This document shows, piece after piece, positions 43,274 to 53,858 of a stretch of DNA of 64,000 bases. The notes below the pieces were generated by a model. The model was not told where the DNA came from, searched no databases, and saw nothing but the letters and a program-made list of their open reading frames with translations. The translations under genes and the position numbers were made by a program. This DNA is from Rhynchopus sp. YZ270_cl-10 (taxonomy: Eukaryota; Euglenozoa; Diplonemea; Diplonemida; Diplonemidae): positions 459,001 through 523,000 of the forward strand of contig OZ037905.1 in the NCBI GenBank assembly GCA_964035575.1, written 5' to 3'. Each line of letters starts with the position of its first letter. The first letter of the stretch is position 1.

Positions 43274-43636
43274 AATACCAATTCGTTATCAAAGATGGAA
43301 GAGATCGTATAACGTTTAGCACACTACACCCTAAACAGATGCGAGCACTCAAAATATACTAAAAAGGGGGGTGGGGTGGATAAATCTAGATAATTTTTTT
43401 TCTTTTTTTTTTTTTTGATAAAGCGCCAGAACACCTAAAGTTATTGTTTGCGGTGGGGAAGGTTAGGTGCAATACGTGCATCGCTCTCCGCCCTATATTT
43501 GCTCTTCTGTGACTCGTTTTTTTTGTTTTTTTTTTGTTTTTTTTTTGTTTTTTGCGGTTCCACACAAAAAAAGTTGCCCACCCACCCCTCTCCCTTGTCT
43601 GTGAAAGACCCCTCTCTCTCTTTGTGAGATTTTATT

Positions 43637-43967
43637 CTAGACAAACAAGGTAAAGACAACACCGCCTATTATCATTGCAATGACCCCGTACGTCGCCATC
43701 TCGTACTCTGCAGAATATTGCTTCTCGCTCATTTCCTGAGAAGAAGAAAAAAGGGGGAAGTTGATGCGTAGCGTGTTGCATTCTTGATTTGATAAAATTG
43801 CTGTAGTGTAGTTGTCTCGGGGCTCGTGTTGCCCACAGTGCAGCAATCTCCACTTTATTTTGAAAAAAACTTGGCGTGGTGTCCATAGCAGCTGAACATA
43901 CCTTCCTGACAGCCTTTGCAACCAGACCTGCGCGGAACCCAGGGGAGACGGTGTTGCCCGCAATCAT
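43637..43967 (-). CDS. Small tail-anchored membrane protein
   Basis: Exons 43967-43902 and 43735-43637 join in phase 0 (GTATGT..CTCAG) to give 54 residues. The last 20 residues are one hydrophobic helix ending IGGVVFTLFV. The N-terminal part is basic (RAGLVAKAVRKEMSEKQ). A tail-anchored or small-subunit role in an organelle or ER complex is likely; I cannot name the family. An acceptor-like CACCCACAG 53 nt upstream keeps the frame open (RHVTASAEASVPE), so another 5' exon may exist. Confidence 0.55.
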
Positions 43968-44129
43968 CTCAGGCACAGAGGCTTCTGCAGATGCTGTCAC
44001 GTGTCTCTGTGGGTGATGAAGAAACGGTTGGTAAGAGGACAAAAGAATAAGCAGGTATCCATATCGACATCGTGCAATCTCAACGGACGTACACTCCCTT
44101 AGACAAAATATGCAGATAAAAAAAAAAAG

Positions 44130-44185
44130 AGTAGTTGAAGCGTAAAACACAGCTCGGTCGGGGGTTTTATAGTCCCTGTCGTAAA
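44130..44185 (-). repeat. Dispersed repeat family 2, partial copy
   Basis: Minus strand GACCGAGCTGTGTTTTACG, then TTCAACTACTC and a T-run, matching the 3' half of the copy inside the kinase intron. Confidence 0.55.
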
Positions 44186-44353
44186 CCACACTGTTTGTTT
44201 TTCCTTTTTCCTTTCAATATTTTTTTTTATTCATTTGCTTTTTGTTTGGGAGACACGCCCCACGTGTTGGTGGAAAACATGGTACGGAACCACCTGTGTG
44301 CTGCCCCTTTTCATGTCTATCCATGGAAACTGTATCACAAGTGATACCGGGAT

Positions 44354-46749
44354 CTACCCGTCATTCGTAGACTGTGACAAAGTGCATACCAAGAGAAAGT
44401 AGCTGTGGAATTTGCAGAGTGTGCACTCTGCAAGGGACTCAACGAGTGTGTCGGACCAGTCGGCACGCCAGACGCGCACCTCGTCGGAGCCAAAGAGCTT
44501 GTGTTCGACCCTGCCCTTGACTGCCTGCAGCTCTTCGTCAATGCGTGTGGCCACGTCTGCAACACATGTGGTGACAACAGGGCCGTTCCACTCCCTCCAC
44601 TTAGTGAGGATGATCTTCGGTGCCGCACGAAGGTGCTCTGCCGCAGCCCTGTCCAGCGCGTCCTCGTCAGGGCACTCCTGCATCTCAATCGCAGAGAACG
44701 CAGTCGCCACCTCCTCCACGGCCTCCACAACGCTCTCCTGGCACTTCTTCAGCAGGAGCTCGCTGTTCTGCTTCAGCACTGTGTCCTTCATCGCCACAAG
44801 GCTTGCTTCCATTGCACGCTTTGCTGCCACAAACTCTGCATGGGAGCGCACCCACGACCCGCCACACCGCCCAGAGCTGATGCCGTCCCCAGACTTATCG
44901 AAGAAGTCCAGCGACGAGGACACTGCGTTGTTGCAGATGTCGTGCAGCTCCTGCTTGGCTGGGGTTCCGTCATCAGGCAGAACACACGCCTCTTTTGCGA
45001 GCTGCGAGGGAAGTGGTGGAAGGATGGAGGTGAAGGAGCGGACATACCTTGATGCGATCATCCGCTATCTCCTTCATCTGTGCAGCAATCAGCCCCGAGG
45101 CCTTCTTAAGGCGCGCATCGCGCATCACCGTCACAGCCTCCTTCGCAACCGCCTACAGAAAAGAAAATTTTGTGAATTAAAACACCACAGGGCACAATAG
45201 AACATACCGTCGCTTCGGTGACCGATTCGTATGTTGTCGGTGGCCACCATGCCTTGGGTTGGTCGAAGAGAGCTGTGACACCAAGCATGAGGTCGCTGTG
45301 TGTCGCCTCCTCTACCTCTGGCGAGCAGATGTCGTCGATCTTCTGACTGACGTAGTACCACTGCACGGCCTTGATTGCAAGCGAGGTGAGCTGGTTGAGG
45401 TACTCTTTGATGAGCGCGATGTGCGCTTCTTTGAGGGTGTCCTTTTCCTTCGCAAGCTCAGCACGCAGGTCTGTCCGTGTCGCGCTGGCCAGGTCCGAAT
45501 CGATCGAGGTGAACCCCTCCGCGAAGAAGCTGAAGCTCAGTATCCAGGCCTCCTTGATGCTCGCAAGCAGCTCTGCCTGTGATGCAGGCGACGTAGACAG
45601 AGCAGACACACCATCCGCGGTGTTCTCCGCATGCAGCCGCCTCACCTCCTGCACGAGGCCGTTCTGCCCCTCATTGTAGTCAAGCCCGTCCAGGAGCAGC
45701 GCTGGACGTGCGCTGCTCTGCGTCACCTTCTCAATCCAGTCGCGGTTCCCCTCAAGCACCGAGGTCACCATCTGGCGGAACAACTTGATTGCATCAGACT
45801 TCCGTTCGTTCATGGAGTTTGCGATGAGACGTTTCATGTCAGGCACATCAGGGGCAACCTGGTTCGTCGCCACATCATTCAAAACCTGCTTCAGGTATGG
45901 AAAGAGGAGCTGCGATTTCAACGAAAAGTCACGCCCCTTCTCAGCAGCACCAAGCAACGTCTCTCTCGCCACGACACGGTATTGCTCTGCCACCTGAGAC
46001 AACACCGGGGCTGCGCCTCCCACAATCCCATCCATACTCGCGAGCGGCATGGGCCGTGCCACCACCGTCACCTTCTCTGCCTCCCCCACCTCATCTGCCA
46101 CCATCTTCTTCAAGCTCGCAGTCTTCTTCTCCGACCCCTCCCCAAGGTATGTCCAGGTAAACGGTGGGGTGAAGTTCGGCATATTCTCCTCAAGGCCTTC
46201 TGTTGTGTTGGAGGAGGCAAGCATCGACACCCAAAGGGTATGTCTGAAGAGGTAGCTCAGCTGCTGTGCCCGCCCGCGAGAGATTTTAACCGAGGCGAAA
46301 ACGAGGTGATGTGAGGCCCGCGCCATGAAGTCGAAGAGCTCCGCGACAAGCTCCTCCCGGTCCGCGTCGTCGCAGAAGAAGCAGGGCATGAGAAGGATTT
46401 GTTTGCCGTCCGCGGTTTTCTTCCCGCTGTTCATCAGCCACACTGCGGGGGGCTGGGGCTGCGTGGGGAACGCGAACCCCTCTGCCAGGGTATACTCGCT
46501 TGCCACCCCACCATCCTCTTCGCACGACGCAAACGTGTTGAACAGCATCGCCAAATCCGCCCCTTCCCCAAACCCCCACCCCCCAACAACCACCACCTCT
46601 GTCCCCTTAGGCACAATCTCCTCAACAGCATGCGACGTCTCACGTGGCAGCACCACCTCCCCCGCCTTCGTCACCTCCACAAGCGTTACTGCGCGCCTCT
46701 CCGAAGCAACCACAGAGAAGAACGAAACCAAAAGCAAAAGGCGATTCAT
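44354..46749 (-). CDS. GBP/atlastin-like protein with degenerate GTPase site
   Basis: Exons 46749-45208, 45152-45048 and 45001-44354, all phase 0, give 764 residues. The first 19 residues look like a signal peptide (RLLLLVSFFSVVAS). The start of the next domain reads EVVVVGGWGFGEGADLAMLFN, then FAFPTQPQPPAVWLMNSG and ILLMPCFFCDD. This tracks the G1, switch (TKGIW) and G3 (DTEG) spacing of guanylate-binding/atlastin GTPases, but lacks GKS/T and D.EG. The remaining ~500 residues are helical, as in the GBP stalk. A secreted or ER-lumenal pseudo-GTPase would be unusual. The last exon ends with a possible donor (CTTGGTATGC), so the C-terminus is provisional. The family call is tentative. Confidence 0.45.
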
Positions 46750-47323
46750 CGTGTTTTGTGTGAGACCTGCAGGGTTTCAGGGGTTTTGGGGTAGCAAAAT
46801 CGCCGGACCGGGGCTAAGGGTCTATACTCAATGTTGGTCGAAGCTTTTGTAGTGTTTTTTGAGGGGGGGGGTAGGAAAGAGTGCTCGGAGTTAGGATGGC
46901 GGGAAGGATCGCCCAAGCCTGTGGACGGTGTGTCAGAAAGAATGAACTCCACTATCGGATACATTCGTTTCTAATAAACGGGTAAAGGTCGTTTCGCACT
47001 CCCTTCGTGAAAACAGCAGTCAATTGAAGTTTTGATCATGACGAGGGGAAAAAAAGTGAAGTTGATAGTGCAAACGCCTCTGGGACGCAGGCACTGACAA
47101 AAAAAGAGCTGGTGTGAACACAGCTGGTCAATAAGAGGGTTCTATTAAGGGGCGGGTCGTGCCTTCCCCTGTCCCCATCCCCGCGAGGGCGAGAACCTCT
47201 CGTTCTTTCAACCAGCCTCCCCACCCAAACCAGTGCATTGCACGGTGACTATGAAGCAAGACAGACTGACAGTTGCCAGTACTACATGCTGGAGAAAAGC
47301 AAAGATGACTGCAATCGTGCAAT
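46750..47323. other. Intergenic; no gene recognised
   Basis: Upstream region of the GBP-like gene and 3' flank of the WD40 copy. Only the stretch ctctgggacgcaggc (about 47075), which recurs at 16775, is notable. Confidence 0.4.
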
Positions 47324-48421
47324 TCAAGACCGGTGTGAGATGTCAACAATCTCAACACCCTCATCCCCTGGGTACACCACCACACCACCACAGCTGCTGA
47401 TTACAAGGCCGTAATATTCGTGGTACTCCACTTCACGACATAACAGTTGTTTCCCTGTTGAGATGGACCACGTGCAGTATGCATATGTGGAAGAGCTGGC
47501 AGCAAAAATATCGTCGGACAGAGCAACATCGGCCCAGTCGTTATCTGAGTCGTCTTCAAATACACATTCACCTGTTTCGATGTTCCAGACACGCACACAG
47601 TTGTCCGAACACGCTGCAATGAAACGCTGGTTTGGTGTCAGTGCAACATTATTAACAACAGAAGGGCATGTCAGAACAAGCACCTCCACCCCTGTCGTGT
47701 AGTCCCAGATGGTGACGTCTTCGCTGTTGGTGCCAAACATCGCAACCTTGTCGCCTGCCACAACCATAACGTGCTTGCTCTCCGCAATGTGGTCCCATTC
47801 ATGCACAAGAACGCCTGTTGCAATGTCCCACACCTGCAAACCCTTGTTCTTGCAGCACGACAACAGCTTTGTTCCACAGGGTGACCATGCCGTGGCCAAC
47901 CTCCAATCACCTTCATCCCCAAAGGAGTGCTTCAATGCACCTGTCTTCACGTCACGAACTTCAGCACACTCCGTGTCCTTGTTGGCGGATGAGATCCACT
48001 CACCACACGGCGAGAATGCTGGGGTAGATGTAAACTTACAAGGGAATCTGCACAGACGCTCATGTGTTTCCGTGTCGAAGATAGATACCCACTTACTGCC
48101 GAAGTAAGGCATCACAGCAAGGTACCTGTCACACAGGGAGAGTGTGATGGAGTATGTGTCGCGAAAACCTTTTATCACCCCAGGAGTGATGTTGGCACCA
48201 GTGCAGTACAGCTCAACGGCACATCCCTCATCCATCGCCGTGTCGCAGATGCGCAAGTCGTCGTTGCCGATGTCGCCACCGCCTCTCATCCGCACACCAA
48301 CATGCAGAGCACGTGGCACGCCAAGCTCCGCAACAAGCTTCCCCTTCACCTGTGCAAGGGTGGCGCTCCTGTCCACTTCTATCACACAGCTTGCAGACTC
48401 GAAGTGTCCTGTGATGTCCAT
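47324..48421 (-). CDS. UBL-WD40 family protein, copy H (isolated)
   Basis: 365 codons, 14.4 kb away from the main array. The UBL has RALHVGV for RARHVGV and TAMDEGC; the DNA around the start codon and about 90 nt upstream is nearly that of the array members. Blade 1 has an extra residue (MPYFGSKW). The other patches are IKGFRDTYS, CKFTSTP, ANKDTE, SDNCVR, SSTYAYC and EVEYHEY. It ends VDISHRS. The isolated copy shows that the family spreads by more than simple tandem exchange. Confidence 0.85.
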   Translation of the reverse strand: MDITGHFESASCVIEVDRSATLAQVKGKLVAELGVPRALHVGVRMRGGGDIGNDDLRICDTAMDEGCAVELYCTGANITPGVIKGFRDTYSITLSLCDRYLAVMPYFGSKWVSIFDTETHERLCRFPCKFTSTPAFSPCGEWISSANKDTECAEVRDVKTGALKHSFGDEGDWRLATAWSPCGTKLLSCCKNKGLQVWDIATGVLVHEWDHIAESKHVMVVAGDKVAMFGTNSEDVTIWDYTTGVEVLVLTCPSVVNNVALTPNQRFIAACSDNCVRVWNIETGECVFEDDSDNDWADVALSDDIFAASSSTYAYCTWSISTGKQLLCREVEYHEYYGLVISSCGGVVVYPGDEGVEIVDISHRS

Positions 48422-48830
48422 GTTCAGGGGGTGTAACTCTGTTCTGTGGGGACAGGTGTGTGGGGAGGGCAGGAAGAAGAGGGGTGGGGTGGTGTTTGTG
48501 AAAGGAAACGAGAGCAAAGACACCAGATAACTCCTCACCCAGTTAGAGGTCCCTCCCACCTTCCCACACCACGATGGGTCCGTGCAAAAGCCACAGCGGA
48601 ACGGCGCGGTATCCATTGCCAACCCACTCCCAGGAAGACGACTCCACTATGAAATCGTGTAGTGACCTTCTTATTCAGGGACAACTGACAAAAAAATACG
48701 ACGCCTTTTATTTTATACGTTTTTCTTTTAGGTTTCTTGCACAGGGACAGTGGTGGTGGGGGGAAAGTACCAGGCCCTCCCTCCCCTCCCGATTGTGGAC
48801 GTACTGAATAATACGCATGGTACAACAAAG

Positions 48831-48870
48831 AGCTGGTAAGATGATCTTAAGCCTCTCGCACTTAGTCGTC
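48831..48870 (-). repeat. Hairpin module, diverged copy
   Basis: Minus strand GACGACTAAGTGC, loop GAGAG, then GCTTAAGATCATCTTA. The G:U replacing G:C in the inner stem keeps pairing. It lies downstream of the MCM-binding protein gene. Confidence 0.6.
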
Positions 48871-49655
48871 TCGCAACAAAAGACAGTCAAACCCGCAAAG
48901 AAGAAACCCTACAGCGGGGCCCTCCCACCTGCCTGTTTGACTCCTTCATTTTGTGTGTCTCGAAACCTGATAACATGAGCCCGAGGTCGTTGCTCTTTCG
49001 TAAATATTTTTATGTTTTACTCTGAACTCTAAGGTTCTCTGTGCATAGTCACCTGGTCACCTATTAATTACACGACATAAGACAGTTGCTGTGGAGACAT
49101 TCACATGATATACATGAATCTTGTTCATTTGGATTTCTTTTTGATAATCTGCTGGTATACTGTTTTTTTAGACAGTCTTCATTTAAAAAAAAAACATTTT
49201 TTTTCTCCACAGTCTGAATCGCGCGCGTATCCACTACCAGAACACCGTTGTTTTCTTTTTTTTTGTTTTTTTGTGTATAGGATCGACAATCACCCCTCAA
49301 ATTTGGGGGCTTTTTTTCTTGTACGAATCCCACTGTTTGAAAAGGCTTGGAACCTATCATAGTATTTCTTTGGCATTGTGATAAGACAATTAGAACCTCT
49401 GGTGTGCCACCTGTTTTTTGAAAATCAGGTCGGCATCAAAAAAAGACACCAAACTCTTTTCTCTGTTGCTGGCGGGGGGAAACATAAACGGTTTCCGATC
49501 AGCAATAATAAATCTAATGAAAAAATGGTTGAGGTGTTAAACACTTCACCGGGGGGGAGGGAGGGGAGGGCAGGGGGATATGAATAGCAAGATGAGCCTC
49601 TTTAAGCGTCGCTCTTTTAGTGGTTCTAAACGCGTTTCCTCAGGGAGTGATGTTT
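48871..49655. other. Intergenic; no gene recognised
   Basis: A diverged hairpin module is at 49021-49054 (minus GGTGACTATGCACAGAGA, then CCTTAGAG). Otherwise it is A/T-rich DNA. Confidence 0.4.
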
Positions 49656-52310
49656 TCATCGTGAGAGCGCAGCGCCCCCCAAGTCGGATACGTACGCCCA
49701 GTGCTCGGGGGTGACAACGGTTTCGCCGAGGGACACCGCATGCAGCCTCGCCATGGTCATCCAACAATGAATAGTGTTCTCCGCTATCACCGAAGACTCC
49801 TTGAACTGTGAGGTGTGTGTGTGTGTGTTTGATAACTAGTAGGGGTAATTCTTGCTCAGAATATGGCCCCAATGTGTGTGTGTGTGTTTCAGTGCAGTTT
49901 ACCAAGGTAATGTGTGTTAAGTAAGTCAAGGCGCTTACAGTTGGGTTTTTACAAAGTTTTACCTGAGACCATTTTTCCTGGTCAGTATTGTAGTCGCCCC
50001 AAGTGAAGTGGCCCAAAAAAAAAAATACAGATCATACTTTGTCCCCAAACGTCTGCTTCCCTGTTGTGATGCCGTTTGCGACCAGGTCTTCGAAGCCTGG
50101 GCTTAATGTGACTTCTTTTACTCCACGGCAGCCTGTTGTATTTGTGTAATTTTTTTATTTATTTTTTTGTACTCATGGTCATGCTGTCCTCTAAATCGGA
50201 TTTAGGATTCAGGATTTTCTATAAGAAAATTTTATAAGAAAATTTTATTTTTGCCGGTGAAAAAATTTTCATATGGATATGGGGCAGTGTCTTTTTTAGG
50301 GAGGTCGGAATAATTTCCTGGTAGAACAGTGGTTGAACCACGGGAGTACCCTGGGGAACTGAGTTACTGACCGCACCGTGAAATCCCAGGCTGTCCCCTA
50401 ATTTTTTTTGCCTGCGGCGCCATTATTTATTACTTTTTTGCTCCGCAAAAAAGAGTTCGTTGACTGACTCTGTAGTGTAAAAAGCTACATTTTACACTGT
50501 ACCCTATTATTTTTTCGCCTGCGGCGCCAATTTGTGTTATTCCTTTTGCTCCGCAAAAGGAAAATAAAATACAGTTCCCTATGTACCCAATGTCTTCGCT
50601 GGTCAGAACTGAAAAACATCTTGGGGGAAACACAAACTGACCCCAAAAATCTTCAAATCTGATTCTTGGATAAGGCACTGTAGTGGGGAGAAAAATGTGA
50701 CCACCCCGCACTGCGGGCCTACAACAACAAAAAAATATCTTCTCCTGTTGTGCGCGAAAAATTTTCGCGCGCAGCGCGAAAATTTTTTTTTCTATAAGAA
50801 AATTTTGAGATTTAAAAATCAGAAAAATCCTGATTTTTCCCGGATTTAAGGACATGCTTGCTCATGGTGTTCCGGAGGGGGGCCTATATTGACATGCCCT
50901 TGGCAGGGGTTTCAGGAACACCAACTCAGTTAAAAAAACCCTCATACGTTCAATATAAATACGCAACTGCGTAAGCACTTCTTCGGAAGGAGTGAACTCT
51001 ACGGGATCCGACTTGACCCACTTCACAACGTGCGCAGGCTTGAGGAGCGAGACGTTCTGCGAGACAATCAGCAGCGGCGTCTTGATCTCCATTTCAAGCG
51101 CGTACCCTGTGAAGGGGTAGGCGATCTGGCCCGTCAGACCCACCTGTTTGAGGGCCTTCAGATTGTCCATGCCAAGCGCGGTCAGCTTCCCCTCCGCCAA
51201 ATGCGTCTCGTCGAGGAAGAGGTGCGTTGCGTCCGGCAGCTGCAGCTTCCCGCTCTGGAGGGCCTCCTTCTCGTAGTTCATATGCGGCACCCAGTTGTTC
51301 TGGTTCAACAGCGGGACGGTCACTCCATATGCAATGACCTGCCCTAACAGGCCCTTCAGCTTATCAATGACAACCAACGCATCTTCCTTCGACACATTCG
51401 TAATATTTAAGGGAACCGATCCTATCGGAACCGGATGCACGTCAAACACATTTGACACCAAATGCAACAACACAGCCTCCGCCACCACCCGATCACCACT
51501 AAAGATAGAGGTCAAATAGCGCGACAACGTCTCTCTCAACCCTTTCATATCCTGCCCAGAAAAGGTGTTCGTACGTGGGCTAGGGATGAGGCTTGTATTC
51601 CGCCAAAAAATCGTCGCAATTTCTCGCGCCTTCTGCGAATATACGCTGTACTGTGCAAAGGGGAGTTCCATGAGAAAGCTGTCCGGCGCCTGCATCACAC
51701 CACGTGGTTCTGTGACGACACCGTAAAACTCTATGATAGAGTTTAGCCTTGGCGTGTAATCGTTTGTGTCGATGTCAGCATCCGGCGTGGAAGAGGGCAG
51801 CACAACACGCAGAACGTAGCTGTCGCTGTTCTCTGAAGGGTGTTCTTTCGGGTAGTTCCTTGCTGCATCGACGTCACCCCAAACGACAGGCTGCTGTGCA
51901 CTCTCTGGCTTCGGCTCATCCGCATCAAAACTCCGTTTGTTCTTCGACACCGTAGGTTGATAGGGAATCTGCGACTCATTTTTACACCATTGTTGTCCCG
52001 GAATCGGAACGACATGGAGAAAGCAAATTTCAAAGGGGGTTTCGCTGGAAACCGGGCTCGCACATTCAACAGGGCTGTGCTGGGTAAAGTCCTGGAGGAG
52101 CGTCGCAACCCCGTTCACCCTGGTGCGTCCCATTGCAAAGTGGCCGTTTTTGTTGACGTCCTGAACGACCCCCCTCATATGTGCGATTGAGGGTGGCAAG
52201 ACAGCAGAGGTCTCAAGGAGCGCAGCGAATGTCTCGGAAAGCTTCTGTGGACCCTGCCTGAGGATGACTTCATCCGCGCAGGCTAAAGGGTTTTCTGCCC
52301 AATTTGGCAT
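49656..52310 (-). CDS. MCM-binding protein (MCMBP/ETG1)
   Basis: Exons 52310-50948, 50132-50038, 49977-49963 (15 nt) and 49805-49656 keep frame through every junction, about 540 residues. N-terminus: ENPLACADEVI and MRGVVQDVNKNGHF (family: RGMVQDM). Centre: GDRVVAEAVLLHLVSNVF, LQLPDATHLFLDETHLAEGKL and TGYALEME, which are hallmark MCMBP blocks. Last exon: HCWMTMARLHAVSLGETVVTPEHW, matching the C-terminal ARL.SLS.G...L..E.W block. MCMBP binds MCM3-7 in place of MCM2, unloads or chaperones MCM complexes after replication, and in plants (ETG1) supports sister cohesion. Exons 2 and 3 are inferred from phase and splice signals. The first intron holds a 668-bp transposon. Confidence 0.88.
50186..50853. 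mobile_element. 668-bp non-autonomous DNA transposon in an MCMBP intron
   Basis: The ends are inverted: GTCCTCTAAATC on the left and GGATTTAAGGAC on the right, with imperfect extension over aggattttt-type sequence and cttatag/ctataag. An exact 5-bp duplication ATGCT flanks it (50181-50185 and 50854-50858). Inside are several short GC or AT palindromes: two copies of cctgcggcgcc (about 50411 and 50519), ttttgctccgcaaaag, and aattttcgcgcgcagcgcgaaaatt. No transposase is present. Confidence 0.65.
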
Positions 52311-52710
52311 TGTTTTTTTTATATTTTATCCCCCCTTTTTTGGGTAAGAGAAGGGGTAGAGAAGAGAGCAGAGAGCAGAGGGTGGAGGGTGAGGAGAAAA
52401 AAAGAAGAGGATAATTCTGTTTTTTAATGCTTTTTTTTTTGTGTGTTTTTTTGTTGTTTTTTTTTTTTGTATTTTTTTGTATTTTTTTTGTGTTTTTTTG
52501 TGTTTTTTTTTTTTTTTTGAATTTTTTTTATGGTAGTGAAGAAAGTCCCCTTGCATTTCCCCTTCCAGGAACCGTCTCTCTCTTCACTATTTTATTTTAT
52601 TTTTATTTCGTTCCACATTTTCTCTTTTTTAATGTTCATTCTGAATACGTGTATTAAAATAACAAACAAGATGTGTGTGTCTTTTTAGTGGAGGGGGTGT
52701 TAAAAGGAGG

Positions 52711-52754
52711 AAAAGTTTTATAAGATGAACCTAAGCCTCGCGTGCTTGGTCACC
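52711..52754 (-). repeat. Hairpin module copy
   Basis: Minus strand tctttag, then GGTGACCAAGC, loop ACGCGAG, GCTTAGGTTCATC, TTATAAAACTTTTC. It is 400 nt upstream of the MCMBP start codon. Confidence 0.65.
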
Positions 52755-52838
52755 TAAAGAAAAGGAGCAGGGACGGACAACATCATGACATCATACAAGC
52801 ACATTTGACAAGCAGTTATCGTTAACACTTTGCGCTTG

Positions 52839-52945
52839 TTACCGTACCGGTAACATTTTCTGACCGTAAAAAAAGGTCAAACTCCCCTAAAAAATCCGGA
52901 AAAGGTCAAACATTTTTACGGTCAGTGTTTGTTAACGGTACTGTA
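52839..52945. repeat. ~105-bp imperfect foldback
   Basis: Left arm gtaccggtaac..ctgaccgtaaaaa and right arm tttttacggtcag..gttaacggtac pair around a short loop. It is possibly a small MITE; no clear target duplication. Confidence 0.5.
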
Positions 52946-53816
52946 TTGTGCTTGTAATACGTGTTTGTCGTGTTATGGCAACCGTCATGTCTCTCGCCTG
53001 CCCTATGGGAACTGCAAGAAATGCGAAATACTCTATTCTGCAGACCAGAAAGAAAAAAAATTGTAAAAACCCTCCACCAAAAGCTGTTAAAGAAACCTAT
53101 CGTGTGGGGAACACTTCTTTTTTGGTTTCCAAAAAAAAGGTTGAAATAAATTCCAATATGACACAATGCCAAGAATGGTTTTCTGGGGGTAAAAGGAGTG
53201 GGGGAGGGAATCGTAAGAAGAACTGTGGGGGGGGAGAAAAAACCAGGCACGAAGCGTTACGAAGCACGCTGCTTGCATTTGTTTTTAATGAAGGGGAGAT
53301 AGGAGAGGGGGTAAAAGGAGTAGTGAGAAAAGAGAGAACTCAAGAATGAAGCTCTCTTTCCTATTACATTATCTTTTTTGTGTTTTTGTGTTTTTGTTTT
53401 TGTTTTTGTTTTTTTTTGCCAGTTTGTTTTGTTTGTTTGCTTTTTTTTTGTTTTGTTTTGCTTGTTTTTTTTTGAAAATCTTAGGTTTTGTGTCGGTACA
53501 GCCATTTCCATCCACCAACCCAACACAACACTCTTTTCATCCACTATTCAGTCAGACAACCAAAAGCCCGCGGGTTTGATTCCCCAATTTTATTCCCCAT
53601 TTTTTTAAAGAAAGAAAACCAAGGCTTCTCACAGGCATTGCCCTTATGTTCTCCTTGGTTACGTCAATTGCTCACCCCCGCTATCTCCAAAAAAGGTCCC
53701 CTTCCCCTCAAATCATCAAATTAGATTCATATACTTTCAGTTCACAGAATTGAAAGTATTTGAGAGGGTCAACACATGCACCCTTTCGTTTCATCAAAGA
53801 AAAAGAAAAGAAAGAC

Positions 53817-53858
53817 AAGTTTATAAGATGATCCTAAGCCTCTCGTGCTTAGTCACCT
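53817..53858 (-). repeat. Hairpin module copy
   Basis: Consensus copy preceded on the minus strand by CTAGTCCTCAGAAG and followed by a pyrimidine run. Confidence 0.7.

Larger units (their letters stand above)
42070..43636. other. Intergenic region rich in hairpin modules
   Basis: No exon is supported. Four module copies are listed separately. At 42930-42972 a stretch matches the bestrophin-like gene's intron at 36017-36045 (cacctccgactgaccca), suggesting a third small dispersed family. Confidence 0.5.
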
